Positions 36,663 to 45,587 of a stretch of DNA of 64,000 nucleotides are shown piece after piece. The translations under genes and the position numbers were made by a program. Under the pieces are notes generated by a model, which was not told the origin of the DNA, ran no database searches, and saw only the letters and a list, made by a program, of their open reading frames with translations. Numbering within the stretch: position 1 is the first letter of the stretch; every line of letters starts with the position of its first letter. The DNA is from Clostridia bacterium (GTDB lineage Bacteria > Bacillota > Clostridia > Christensenellales > UBA1242). The DNA is taken from the NCBI GenBank assembly GCA_017409005.1, contig JAFQTP010000007.1, forward strand, positions 1 to 64,000. The letters run 5' to 3'.

Positions 36663-36711
36663 ACCCTTGAAAAACCCTTTAAAATAGGCACTTTCAAGGG
36701 TTTTTCTTTTT
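36663..36711 (+). terminator. Terminator of tRNA-Thr
   Basis: ACCCTTGAAA (36663-36672) pairs with TTTCAAGGGT (36692-36701), followed by TTTTCTTTTTC. Confidence 0.7.
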
Positions 36712-36750
36712 CTACAAATTTCAAAATTCTTTCCACAAAAAAATGAAAAA

Positions 36751-36876
36751 TGTACCTACAAATACTCCGTAGGTACATAAAAAATCAAAAAAATGACCGA
36801 CCTTTGATTTTTCAAAAGTCGGTCAAATTCTTTCTAAAACTGCCTTTTCAGGTACACGTAGGTACATTTAGGTACA
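36751..36876. repeat. Left-end AGGTACA repeats of element 1
   Basis: Three direct copies of AGGTACA start at 36850, 36860 and 36870, exactly 10 bp apart, so they lie on one face of the helix. An inverted pair, TGTACCTAC (36751-36759) and GTAGGTACA (36769-36777), lies further out. The same heptamer is found at the right end (50110-50150). These are likely integrase arm-type binding sites. Confidence 0.7.
36787..36825 (-). terminator. Terminator of HEPN/Toprim gene
   Basis: On the minus strand TGACCGAC...GTCGGTCA forms a long stem with a single wobble, followed by TTTTTTT. Confidence 0.7.
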
Positions 36877-36916
36877 TAGTATTTAAGAACAACAAATTAA
36901 AAAATATTATTAATTA

Positions 36917-38230
36917 TTATTCAATAAAGGCTGTAACAATTTCTTCCAATAATTTTTTTATATTGTTAAAAATTGCAATCTCAAATTCTTGTGTTCCTCT
37001 CAAAACGGATTGCCTATATTTTTTAAAATTCTCCAATACCTTTTCTTTTTCAGATATTACACCTTGAAAATCGGATATTTTTTTACTACCTATCTTACAT
37101 TCACAAAACGAACTCCATCTAATAGGGAAATATGTATTGTGAGAATTTGTTATAAATCTCTCAGGTAAGTATAATTCTATTGAACAAGCTCTTCCATTTA
37201 TATTATCAAAAATAATTTTATTATTAGTTCCAATAGTAGGATAACGGTTGAAATTTTTTAAATTGGGATAAGTCAATATTCTAAAATTATTAGGTATTTG
37301 ACCTATTTCATTAACTAATTTTTCTTTTGACTGATTACCTATAGTATCATTATCAAAAACAGCTATAAACTTACTATCAATTTTCGATGTGATAAATGTT
37401 TTTATATTATGAGCAATAGCATCGCAACCACCTTGTCTATTTTGTCCCTTTACATATTCGAAATCCATAAAGTAATATAAATTATATAAATGCGGATAAA
37501 TATTTTTAAGTGTAAATTCTAAAATTTCTTTATCGGTCTTTCCTTCCACTAAAACTATAGTTTTAGGGATAATATCTCCAATTTGCATTTGTTCTATGCT
37601 TTCATATGTCCAACCAACCATCTCACTTATATCTATTTCCATCACGTCTTCTTGTTTACAATTCGCCAAAATAAAACGTATAGTATTAATGCAATCAAAT
37701 TCTTCATAATAACAACCAAAAAACGATTCATCTGATGCACTGAAGATGGACTCGTATATTATTTTATCGCTTTCATTTTTGGGATTAAGTTCATGAGGTT
37801 TTTCTTTATCACTTAAGAGAAAATCATAAATATCATTGTTTAATAAAAATTTTAAATATTTTGTTATAGAATTTTTCCATTTTCGTATTGTTATATATTT
37901 ATCAACTCTTTTTTTGATAACTTCTTCTTGCTTTTCAAAATCAACATTTTTATCATATAAATATTTAGAATAATCTAATGCTTGATATTTTTTACAACTA
38001 AACTCATGTTCAAATCTTTTAATAGTATATCCTATAGAATCCAATCTATCGGATGCCGCTTTTACCGTTGTAGAATATCTATATCTTTTACGGATTTCAC
38101 CATCAATGACAATTTCGTCAATAATCAAATTATCATCGGTAAAAAACAATCCAAGTGTTTTACTATCGAAAAAGCTTTTCCAAGTAAGCAAACTTAGCTT
38201 ATTTATTTTTAAATCAACATATACACCCAT
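36917..38230 (-). CDS. HEPN/Toprim-associated defence protein
   Basis: A 437-aa protein. The opening MGVYVDLKINKLSLLTWKS matches the start of the HEPN/Toprim N-terminal family. A C-terminal Toprim domain is clear: KTIVLVEGKTDKEIL with the catalytic E229, and VFDNDTIG with D293 and D295 (Toprim D-x-D). Toprim domains cut or process nucleic acid, and proteins of this kind are predicted anti-phage or abortive-infection effectors. TGGTATAAT and AAAGGAAAT lie just upstream, so it has its own promoter, and it ends in its own terminator. It sits between the integrase and the left end, a typical cargo slot. Confidence 0.7.
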   Translation of the reverse strand: MGVYVDLKINKLSLLTWKSFFDSKTLGLFFTDDNLIIDEIVIDGEIRKRYRYSTTVKAASDRLDSIGYTIKRFEHEFSCKKYQALDYSKYLYDKNVDFEKQEEVIKKRVDKYITIRKWKNSITKYLKFLLNNDIYDFLLSDKEKPHELNPKNESDKIIYESIFSASDESFFGCYYEEFDCINTIRFILANCKQEDVMEIDISEMVGWTYESIEQMQIGDIIPKTIVLVEGKTDKEILEFTLKNIYPHLYNLYYFMDFEYVKGQNRQGGCDAIAHNIKTFITSKIDSKFIAVFDNDTIGNQSKEKLVNEIGQIPNNFRILTYPNLKNFNRYPTIGTNNKIIFDNINGRACSIELYLPERFITNSHNTYFPIRWSSFCECKIGSKKISDFQGVISEKEKVLENFKKYRQSVLRGTQEFEIAIFNNIKKLLEEIVTAFIE

Positions 38231-38284
38231 AAAATCTATTTCCTTTGTCTACATTATACCACAAAAAAATATTTTTTCATATTG

Positions 38285-39676
38285 TTACATCTCAAAATCT
38301 TTTTCTCTTTTACGCTTTCTTTCTTGACGTTCTTCCATAAGTTTTTGTAGCATGTCGTCAAACTCATCATCAGTCATATCTTTAACAAGTTTTTCCTTTC
38401 GTTCTTCAATAACTTCTTCTCTGATGTTTTGGTCAATTAACATTTGTTCTTCCTTAACTTTTTCATTAAACTTCTCTGTTGTCTGTCTTACATATTCGCT
38501 ATCCACAGAGTTATATACTGTGATTGTAGTTTTTACATCACGATGACCTAAAAGTTGTTGGATAACCTTTGGATTTTCGTTCATCTCAAATAACATATTA
38601 GAAAATGTATGTCTTAATCCGTGAAATCCAATGTGATATTTCTTCAAATCATTTCTTTTCTTAAACCTATCAAATATCTTTTTAGTACCTGAATAACTTC
38701 TAACAGAACCATCATCATTAGCAAATATAAAAGAAGTCCTAGATGTTAAATCCCCAGAGACTTCTTTATTTGTGTTTTGTCTTAAAATTTGCTTTTCTCG
38801 CCACTGTTTTAAAGTTTCAACAACAATGTCCGCTATTGGTATTTCTCGGACACTACAAGTGGTTTTTGTGTCTCCTACGATAGTTACACGGCTTGTTACT
38901 TTGCCATCACTATCAAACTTTGGTTCCTGCGTTATTGCTTGTTCAACTTTTAATGTTTTATTTACAAAGTCAACATTTTCCCATTTTAGAGCAAGTGCTT
39001 CGCCAATGCGGAGTCCTGAGAACATTAAGCAAATACAAAGTGGTTTTATGAAATTAGCTTCATCTTTATTTAATGCTTCCAAAAATTTAGTTCTCACTTC
39101 GGGTGGTAGTGCCTTGTATTTTTCTTTCTTATTTGGTGCTTTGTCTTTTGTTCGTATTTGTACTTTTAGGGTAGGATTAACTGATACCCATTTGTTGTCT
39201 ATTGCATATTCAAAGAATTGACTTATCATGTGTTTGTTTTTCTTTATTGTATTATTGCTATACTTCTCATCAATAAGTTTGTTTATCACTTTTTGAATTA
39301 CAAAAGTATCAATATCATAAATTTTCATATTGCCAATTTGTGGCTCTATGTGTAATCTAAAATTTCTCATAATGCCTTCAAAAGTTCTTCCAGTAACTGA
39401 ACTTTTTTTGAATACCAATAACCAATCTGTCATTAGCTCTCCAAAACTTTTACTTTCAACTAGTTCATAAGAATTGCTTTTAATTCTGCCACTAACTTCG
39501 GCAAGTTTTTTAGCAACTTCGGTTTGGCTATTTCCATATACTGTCTTTTTCTTTTGTTGACCTTTATCATCATATCCAACAGTTATACTGCCAACCCATT
39601 TGCCATCACTTTTCCTTTGAAAGATACTTCCTTCATTATTACTTCTTCTAATTTTTGACTGAGTTCTTTTAACCAT
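38285..39676 (-). CDS. int: Tyrosine recombinase/integrase of element 1
   Basis: A 463-aa site-specific recombinase. An N-terminal arm-binding region (about 10-60: SIFQRKSDGKWVGSITVGYDD) precedes a SAM-like core-binding domain, then the catalytic domain with FSGLRIGEALALKW (Arg), HGLRHTFSNMLF (H-x-x-R), LLGHRDVKTT (His) and the nucleophile in TVYNSVDSEY. It is followed by an unusual Glu/Lys/Arg-rich tail of about 60 residues. It overlaps the excisionase gene by 8 bp. It should catalyse integration at the TTGGTAAGG core in tRNA-Thr. Confidence 0.92.
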   Translation of the reverse strand: MVKRTQSKIRRSNNEGSIFQRKSDGKWVGSITVGYDDKGQQKKKTVYGNSQTEVAKKLAEVSGRIKSNSYELVESKSFGELMTDWLLVFKKSSVTGRTFEGIMRNFRLHIEPQIGNMKIYDIDTFVIQKVINKLIDEKYSNNTIKKNKHMISQFFEYAIDNKWVSVNPTLKVQIRTKDKAPNKKEKYKALPPEVRTKFLEALNKDEANFIKPLCICLMFSGLRIGEALALKWENVDFVNKTLKVEQAITQEPKFDSDGKVTSRVTIVGDTKTTCSVREIPIADIVVETLKQWREKQILRQNTNKEVSGDLTSRTSFIFANDDGSVRSYSGTKKIFDRFKKRNDLKKYHIGFHGLRHTFSNMLFEMNENPKVIQQLLGHRDVKTTITVYNSVDSEYVRQTTEKFNEKVKEEQMLIDQNIREEVIEERKEKLVKDMTDDEFDDMLQKLMEERQERKRKREKDFEM

Positions 39677-39935
39677 TCTTCACCTCGCTTGTATTGTTAT
39701 TTAAAGTTATCCAAGTTACAAAGTTAAGAACACTTACGACTTGTCTTTTACCAACTTTTGTGGTAGGGAAATTTTTACTTCTCATCAAATTTCTAACATT
39801 ATCTCTTCCAAGACCTGTAATCTTTATTAGGTCTTCACAATCAAGAAAATCTTTATTGTATTTAGTTGTTAAACGGTCAACTTCCGCTTTTATTAAATTG
39901 TCAATATTAAGTTGTTTGTTATCGTTAATAATCAT
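39669..39935 (-). CDS. xis: Excisionase-like DNA-binding protein
   Basis: An 88-aa protein with a MerR/excisionase-type helix-turn-helix: LDCEDLIKITGLGRDNVRNLMRS followed by a VGKRQVVSVLNFVTW wing. It overlaps the integrase start, the usual xis-int order, so it probably directs excision and balances the integrase. GAGGAG precedes the ATG. Confidence 0.8.
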   Translation of the reverse strand: MIINDNKQLNIDNLIKAEVDRLTTKYNKDFLDCEDLIKITGLGRDNVRNLMRSKNFPTTKVGKRQVVSVLNFVTWITLNNNTSEVKNG

Positions 39936-40268
39936 TTAATTCTCCTCATAAATTTAAATCTTTGTGTTCTATTAAATTGTAATTTTCTATTCTAAATTTT
40001 TGAGAAAGAATATTCTTCTTTCTGCTTTTCTATTCCTAATATCTTCTGTAGCTTTAAGCATAAGAAGTCGGCAGCTTACTGCCATAAAACGAAAATGGGT
40101 ATTCCCATTTGTCGTAAAGATAAGGAAGAAAACAATAGATGCAGTTTTGTAGCATATAAAAAAGTCCTATTTTATAGGGCTTTTGGATACTTTAAACTAA
40201 AATCTATGTTTCTTCCGTTTATCCTGTTTGATTAAAACTCTAAAAATGAGTCGTTTTGCATACACTTT
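39936..40268. other. Structured non-coding region between xis and relaxase
   Basis: There is no credible gene. It contains hairpins GGCAG / CTGCC (40070-40083) and AAATGGG / CCCATTT (40093-40110, extended by ACG/CGT), and at 40146-40176 a stem AAAGTCCTA / TAGGGCTTT with a T-run on the minus strand that can end the relaxase transcript. The paired hairpins next to a relaxase gene make it one of two oriT candidates. Confidence 0.45.
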
Positions 40269-41501
40269 TTACAACTCAATTTCACTATATTTTCTGCGAT
40301 ATTCTTCTTTTTCTCGGTCGGCTTGAATTCTATAATATTCTTGCTGTTTAGCATAAGCTTCGCTTTGCTTTTGACGATATATAAAGTTCTTAATTTCCAT
40401 TTCATCACACTTCGCATAATATTCAAGTAAATCCAAAAGTTTATCCCATTCTCGTTGTCGCATTGCTTTCTTGTAAGCTTTGTATTGAGCTGTTTTAATA
40501 TCTAACTTTTCAAGTTCCTCGTGCAGTTTTCCAAGTTCAATGGCTGTGTTGATTGTTATATTTCCAAGTCGTCTAAATAGGTCTTTTTTGTAGTTAGAAC
40601 CTTCTTTGTAATTTCGTTCATCTTTCCATTCTTCAAACTTTTTAAGTGCGTTTTCAAACTCCCAATAAGTTTCTCTCGTTTGGGTGTTTTTGGTTAAGAT
40701 AAACTCGGTTACTCCGTCAACATCTTTTTTAACTCTCAACATATTTTCGCTATCGTAAGAATGTCTGCCGTCTTTTGGTAGGATAGTGTAAAGATTTAAA
40801 AGAAATCGTTTTAACTTTCTTGCCATATCTGTTCTGCTCATTAAAGCATTATAAGAATAAAGCATATCTTTTCTTGCTTTAAGAATTTGTGCTGTTGGCT
40901 TGGTTAGTGCTTTTTCAAATGTAAATTTTGTTGCAATTAGTAAGTCTTTTGAAATAGTGCCTGAGTGATATTTTAACTTTCCACCATTGTCAAAATATAA
41001 TGGCTCCTTTTCAAAGAATGAGATATGAATGTGTTTGTTCTCGGTGTTCTCGTGAAGTCCCGCATACCAAACAATATTGTCGCCATATAGTCCAGCTCTA
41101 TTAAAAAACTTAGGAAGTTCTTTCTTTAAGAATTTGTATGCCTGTTCATAATCTCGACAATATTCATCTCCAAAGTCTTCTCTAAAAGAAATTATCATAT
41201 CCCAAATAACACTTTGAGTTGTTTGTAGTTGGTGTCGTAAATCTAGTTTTTGTTCATCATTAAGTAGTCCATCTTGATTAAATGCTCCAAATGATTTTTC
41301 TTTGTTTGCTATATATTGCTCATAATCAGATGATACATTTTCACTTGCTCCTGTGTGAACATAGTTAAGGTAACTATAACTATCTTGGCAACTAACAAAA
41401 TCTCTATGTGTTGCCATTTCGGGATTATTGGTATAATGGTCTTTTGTTTGGTAGTATTGTAATTTCATAAAAACATTATCAGTTTGTGGTTCGCTTGTCA
41501 T
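40269..41501 (-). CDS. MobL-like relaxase
   Basis: A 410-aa mobilization protein. TQSVIWDMIISFREDFGDEY and GDNIVWYAGLHENTENKHIHISFFE, with the H-x-H metal-binding motif, match the MobP/MobL relaxase family; the catalytic Tyr is probably in the N-terminal KLQYYQTKDHY segment. Long charged helices fill the C-terminal half. It nicks the element at oriT and leads the strand into a recipient using a helper conjugation system. AAAAGGT lies 6 nt before the ATG. It overlaps a small upstream gene by 23 bp. Confidence 0.75.
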   Translation of the reverse strand: MTSEPQTDNVFMKLQYYQTKDHYTNNPEMATHRDFVSCQDSYSYLNYVHTGASENVSSDYEQYIANKEKSFGAFNQDGLLNDEQKLDLRHQLQTTQSVIWDMIISFREDFGDEYCRDYEQAYKFLKKELPKFFNRAGLYGDNIVWYAGLHENTENKHIHISFFEKEPLYFDNGGKLKYHSGTISKDLLIATKFTFEKALTKPTAQILKARKDMLYSYNALMSRTDMARKLKRFLLNLYTILPKDGRHSYDSENMLRVKKDVDGVTEFILTKNTQTRETYWEFENALKKFEEWKDERNYKEGSNYKKDLFRRLGNITINTAIELGKLHEELEKLDIKTAQYKAYKKAMRQREWDKLLDLLEYYAKCDEMEIKNFIYRQKQSEAYAKQQEYYRIQADREKEEYRRKYSEIEL

Positions 41502-41727
41502 CTTTTACCTTTTCCCATATAGCAGTAGTAGTGTCTTCAATTTGGTCTAACAGTTCAATAATCTGGTCATCACGATTTTCTTTAAAAGCGTATGATTTTA
41601 ATACAGCATTAAGAAATTCATTAACACTTTCAAACTTTGTCATATCATACATCTCTTGTAATTTTTCTAGTAGCCTTACATCTTTAAGGCGTAGGGTATT
41701 TACTGGTTTTATTGTATCCGATTTCAT
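41479..41727 (-). CDS. Small relaxosome accessory protein (ribbon-helix-helix-like)
   Basis: An 82-aa protein with a short beta-like opening (VNTLRLKDVRLLEKLQEMY) and helices (ESVNEFLNAVLKSYA), the order expected for ribbon-helix-helix DNA-binding proteins. It ends in an acidic helix. I use the ATG at 41727 because GAAAGGAG is just upstream; an earlier TTG lies in that site. Its overlap with the relaxase gene suggests it recruits the relaxase to oriT. Confidence 0.6.
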   Translation of the reverse strand: MKSDTIKPVNTLRLKDVRLLEKLQEMYDMTKFESVNEFLNAVLKSYAFKENRDDQIIELLDQIEDTTTAIWEKVKDDKRTTN

Positions 41728-42086
41728 TAATTCTCCTTTCAAGTAATATTTTTGTTGGTCTTTCTATGATTTTGTTTTCTTTAACTAATACCTCCTTTTA
41801 ATAAATTTTTTCACAACAAAAAAGAAACCTCGGTGGATAAGATTTCTTTTAGTTCTTTCTATATTTAGTTTTGGTTAACAAAGAAAAATGCCTACTAACA
41901 ATAAGTGCAATTTTATCTTCTTTTCCCCCTCATATATATAGGTTTTTTTGAAGTTTTTGCATCGGTTTTCGATGTCGTTTTTTACAACATTTTGTTAATA
42001 GACATTAAAAAAGCCCGAGAATATCGGGCTAAAAAATTTTTAAAAAATTTTTGAAGTTTTGTGCCAAAAGTGTTAATTTTAGGTTT
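41728..42086. other. Non-coding region upstream of mobilization genes
   Basis: This 359-bp gap holds a terminator for the gene on its right (AGCCCGA 42012-42018 / TCGGGCT 42024-42030, T-run on the minus strand), the short hairpin CATCG-aaaac-CGATG (about 41962-41976), a CCCCCTC tract, and TATATATA. Its position before the accessory gene and relaxase fits an oriT. No gene is visible. Confidence 0.45.
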
Positions 42087-43073
42087 CTATTTCACCCCTA
42101 AAATATTTTTTGAGATGAAATGTATACCTTTGTTAGTTCCATATTGCTTTATTCTTCTTGGGGCAACATTTAAAGTTATCCACCTGTAGTTTTTCTTTGG
42201 AGTATAGCACTTATCTAATTCAACAAAAGAGAAATATAACTTTTCTTCCCATCGTTCAGGTTTATCAGTTAAACCATCTTGATATTTCCCTTTGCAAACA
42301 TAAGAATTAACTATTCCATAAAACTTTCCATCAATTTTTGTATCTTTTCCAAATATTACATTAAGAAAGGCAAGTGTGGTATTATCACATTCTTTTGTAG
42401 ATTTTATTCTTCTATAAGGCAAGTCAAATGTAAAATCACTTATATTAAATTTTCCACGTACAACAAGTTTTTCATCATAATCCGTATCAGTTAGAATATT
42501 ATACTTACCATTTTCTTTGGCAACAAAAATGTTATAAGCAATTTTATCTCCAGTATATTCAAAATCTTTTTCTTTTTTCAAATTTACTATGTAAGAGTTT
42601 TTTGTTTGTCTGTTTAAGTATGTTTTATTTATTTGTCTTGTTATATAGTCATTATCTATTAAATATTTTAAATCACTTTGAATTGTCCTCTCAGTAACAG
42701 CAAACTTCCAAGCTAAATCTCTAACCAAGACCTTTCTACCTTTAAGATATTTAAGATAAGCATATAACTTTTTTCTTCTTAATTCTCGTGTGAAAATACA
42801 TTTGATAGGTCTTTCAAAAACTTGTTCTTCTTCATCTTCTTCAACATCGTCATAATCATTGAGACACCCATATTCATCTTTGTCTTCATAAACCAAAAAC
42901 TCTAATTTTTTATAGTCATAATATCTTCTAACGCCTCGTTGACCTTTCAAATAGGTCTTGTTGCGTTCTTTCTTTTCTTTAAGTTTTTCAGCAAGTTCTT
43001 CCTGTCTCTGTTGTAAAATTATTTGTCTTTCATAAGGGTCTCTAAAATCCAAACCATCATCATTAATATACAT
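42087..43073 (-). CDS. HTH protein, possible replication or regulatory protein of element 1
   Basis: A 328-aa protein I cannot name. Residues about 95-155 form a winged helix (LVRDLAWKFAVTERTIQSDLKYLIDNDYI), after a charged N-terminus with an acidic patch (DDVEEDEEEQ). The C-terminal half is beta-rich and ends in basic residues. Plasmid or element replication initiators sometimes look like this, as do DeoR-type regulators. I start at the ATG at 43073, since AAAGG lies about 11 nt upstream; a GTG three codons earlier is too close to it. Confidence 0.55.
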   Translation of the reverse strand: MYINDDGLDFRDPYERQIILQQRQEELAEKLKEKKERNKTYLKGQRGVRRYYDYKKLEFLVYEDKDEYGCLNDYDDVEEDEEEQVFERPIKCIFTRELRRKKLYAYLKYLKGRKVLVRDLAWKFAVTERTIQSDLKYLIDNDYITRQINKTYLNRQTKNSYIVNLKKEKDFEYTGDKIAYNIFVAKENGKYNILTDTDYDEKLVVRGKFNISDFTFDLPYRRIKSTKECDNTTLAFLNVIFGKDTKIDGKFYGIVNSYVCKGKYQDGLTDKPERWEEKLYFSFVELDKCYTPKKNYRWITLNVAPRRIKQYGTNKGIHFISKNILGVK

Positions 43074-43142
43074 ACTTATCACAACCTTTCAATCATTATA
43101 TCACAAAGAAAACAAAATTGTTGGAGTTTTGACAAAAGATTA

Positions 43143-43175
43143 CAAAAAACACCCAATCATTTAAGATTGAGTGTT
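43143..43175 (-). terminator. Terminator of restriction operon
   Basis: AACACTCAATC / GATTGGGTGTT and TTTTTT on the minus strand; the stop codon of the ASCH gene lies in the loop. Confidence 0.75.
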
Positions 43176-43505
43176 TAAGTTAACCCAAATTATTGCTCCT
43201 TTAGGATGTTTATAAGGTTTAGGTTCCTTGTATCTTTGAGCATTTTTAATAAACCATGCGTAAGTTTTATTGTAAGGTAAATATTTAGTATCTTTAATAT
43301 TATGCTTACATATGCCATTTTGATAATCTTGTAACGAAAGTTGCTTTGAATCATATATTTCACAAGAACCGATAATTTTCCCAGAGCCACTTTCTATCAA
43401 TTCTATTTTACCTCGAATTTTTGTGTTGCTACCACGAATTTCCCATGTTTTCTGTCCGTTTAATATGTATTCAATCCAAGGTTTTTTTATTATTAAACCT
43501 TTCAT
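43161..43505 (-). CDS. ASCH domain protein
   Basis: A 114-aa single-domain protein: MKGLIIKKPWIEYILNGQKTWEIRG is the classical ASCH opening (K-P-W-x-x-x-I-L-x-G-x-K-x-x-E-x-R), and GKIIGSCEIYDS and NKTYAWFIKNAQRY follow. ASCH proteins bind RNA; some cut it or act on modified bases. It is coupled to the restriction enzyme gene (TAATG overlap), so it is part of the same operon; a role in modified-nucleotide sensing or RNA cleavage within the R-M locus is inference. Confidence 0.82.
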   Translation of the reverse strand: MKGLIIKKPWIEYILNGQKTWEIRGSNTKIRGKIELIESGSGKIIGSCEIYDSKQLSLQDYQNGICKHNIKDTKYLPYNKTYAWFIKNAQRYKEPKPYKHPKGAIIWVNLNTQS

Positions 43506-44254
43506 TAAAACTCATCAAATCCTTCATAGGTTGAAAATGCTAATAAATATAAAGCTTTTAACAAATCGTTGTTGTTTTCTCTTAATTCTTGTATAACAGT
43601 ATCTTCTTCAACTGTTAATTGTTCATTATTTGATACTATATCTTTGATTATTTCGGGCAATATCTTGCACAATTTAAAGAACGCCTGATTGTCTCCAGTT
43701 ACAATTTCATAAAATTTATCTATAGACACTCGTCTAACTTTTTCATTTCCAACTCTTTGTCCATCTAACGATATGTACCATGGTATATTCTGACTTTTTC
43801 TAGCTATTATTTCAACCAAATAACATTCACAAGAAGGTTCATCTAATGCTTTAGAAGACAATTTCATATATGTTTTTTGTGATGAACTTGAATTCATTGT
43901 ATTATGCTTATTTTTTAATTCAACATAAACCTTGTCACCATTATTTTTAGTAAAAACCACATCAAATCCATGATTAGGAACTTCACAATTTTTAAAATAA
44001 TTAAAAATATTTTGATGGAAATATCCTATAGCATTAGTGTTTGTTTTATCTCTCTGTCTAGCAATTTCTTCTTTTATAATAGTTTCCATGTCTTTATTAT
44101 ATACATTGCTGTCAAAAGTTAATTTAATTGGGTCAATTAAATTACTGTTAAATTTAGCCAAATTAATACTTTTGATAGTTTCTGAATAAGTAGCTAAAGT
44201 TTGTTTTATATGATTTCTCAAATCCTCATCACTTATAAAATTTAAATATGACAT
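43505..44254 (-). CDS. Eco47II/Sau96I-type restriction endonuclease
   Basis: A 249-aa type II restriction enzyme. The opening MSYLNFISDEDLRNHIK and the core GFDVVFTKNNGDKVYVELKNKH match the RE_Eco47II family. D98 and E112-x-K114 form the PD-(D/E)xK active site. Family members cut GGNCC or GGWCC sites. The reading frame is intact and of normal length. It overlaps the end of the methyltransferase frame by 13 bp, so R depends on M translation. The methyltransferase is interrupted, which makes an active R enzyme hard to tolerate. Confidence 0.85.
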   Translation of the reverse strand: MSYLNFISDEDLRNHIKQTLATYSETIKSINLAKFNSNLIDPIKLTFDSNVYNKDMETIIKEEIARQRDKTNTNAIGYFHQNIFNYFKNCEVPNHGFDVVFTKNNGDKVYVELKNKHNTMNSSSSQKTYMKLSSKALDEPSCECYLVEIIARKSQNIPWYISLDGQRVGNEKVRRVSIDKFYEIVTGDNQAFFKLCKILPEIIKDIVSNNEQLTVEEDTVIQELRENNNDLLKALYLLAFSTYEGFDEF

Positions 44255-45468
44255 AATTTAATCTCCTTTAATGTTTTTGCGATTGCAAGACCAATCTCTT
44301 TTGCAAAGTTTACAGGAACCGCATTTCCTATTTGTTTATATTTATTTAACATACTTCCATGAAATTACCACTCATCTGGGAATGATTGTATTCTAGCACT
44401 TTCTCTTACTGTAAACGGTCTTGTTTCATCTGGGTGGCATCTGTCTGTTTGTTTCATACATGGAGAGCATAATATTGTAAGACTAGGCTCATCCCAAGAA
44501 ATTCTTCTTGCCATTCCCGTTTTCCCACCACCCAATCCATATGAGCCTTTCATGTAGGCACGAGCAACATCATCTGGCAAATCTCTCCAACAACCACCTG
44601 GGGGAACTAAATCAAAAACTTCTTTTTTACTCTGAGGATAAGAAGCTCCTTCTGATTCTGGAACATTTTGTAAAACATCTCTAAGAACAGGCTTATAATC
44701 ATGTGGCTCTGGATATTTAAATTCAACATTAAGGTCATTTCTAATTCCTATAATAACAATTCGCTCTCGTTTTTCGGCAACGCCATAATCCCATGCATTA
44801 AGAACTTTATATTGAACTCTATATCCAATCTCTTCAAAAACATTTATCATCGTTGTTAATGTTTTTCCACCATCATGATTTACTAAGCCTTTAACATTTT
44901 CAGCTAAGAACATTTTAGGTTTAAGTTGCTCTAAGACTTTGGCATAATAATAGAACATTGTACCTCTAACATCATTTAATCCAAGTCTTTTCCCAGCATA
45001 ACTAAACGATTGACAAGGATATCCTCCTGACAATAAATCTAGTTCACCTTCTTTTAAATTTAATAAAGACAATAAATCTCTATTTGCCAAGTCTTCAATA
45101 GGTTCACAAAAAACACTCCAATCAGGTCTGTTCATTTTAAGAGTTTCGCAGGCATCCTTATCAAAATCATTAGATAACAGATTGTCAAAACCGGCATATT
45201 CTAACCCTAAGGCCAATCCACCTGCACCTGCAAATAATTCAACATTAGTAAATTTTTTCTCTTTTTTTAAATTTTCAACATTTAGAATTACATTTGCATC
45301 AATATTAAAATTAGCAACAATAGAACGTAAGTTGTCATAATTGGGTTTGCTTTTCCCAGACAACCAATCGCTTACTTGAGCTTGTGTTGCGTTTATTACT
45401 TTGGCAAATGTTGTTTGATTTAAATGATTATTACTTATAGTTTGTTGTAAAAGCAATGACAATTCCAT
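44242..45468 (-). pseudogene. C5-cytosine DNA methyltransferase with XRE domain, in-frame stop
   Basis: The N-terminal Cro/CI helix-turn-helix (about 12-50; TTFAKVINATQAQVSDWLSGKSKP) is fused to a C5 methyltransferase: motif I ELFAGAGGLALGLE, motif IV GGYPCQSFS (C152), motif VI ENVKG, motif VIII EKRERIVIIG. The frame reaches RIQSFPDEW and then TAA at 44365-44367. Without that codon the same frame continues for 40 residues, including the essential motif X QIGNAVPV, and stops at 44242. Relatives have Glu at this place, so one G-to-T change (GAA to TAA) explains it. I start at the ATG at 45468, with AGAGG upstream. The HTH probably autoregulates the R-M operon. Confidence 0.85.
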
Positions 45469-45546
45469 GATTTTTTTCACCTCTAATCCATTATAACATA
45501 CTTAATCAAAAAATGTATCATTTTTATAGGTTTTCCTATAATTTTT

Positions 45547-45579
45547 TTAAAAAAAGAGAATCGTATTGCCAATTCTCTT
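45547..45579 (-). terminator. Terminator of Hachiman operon
   Basis: AAGAGAAT / ATTCTCTT on the minus strand, followed by TTTTTTT. Confidence 0.7.
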
Positions 45580-45587
45580 AAAAACTG

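Noticed and set aside
36750-37067. Rightward 105-codon frame at the left end of element 1
   Set aside because: It crosses the integrase arm repeats and a terminator and is antisense to the HEPN/Toprim gene.
43505-45468. Reading the M-R pair as a fully working restriction system
   Set aside because: The in-frame TAA at 44365 removes motif X; function can be claimed only if the stop is an error or is read through.
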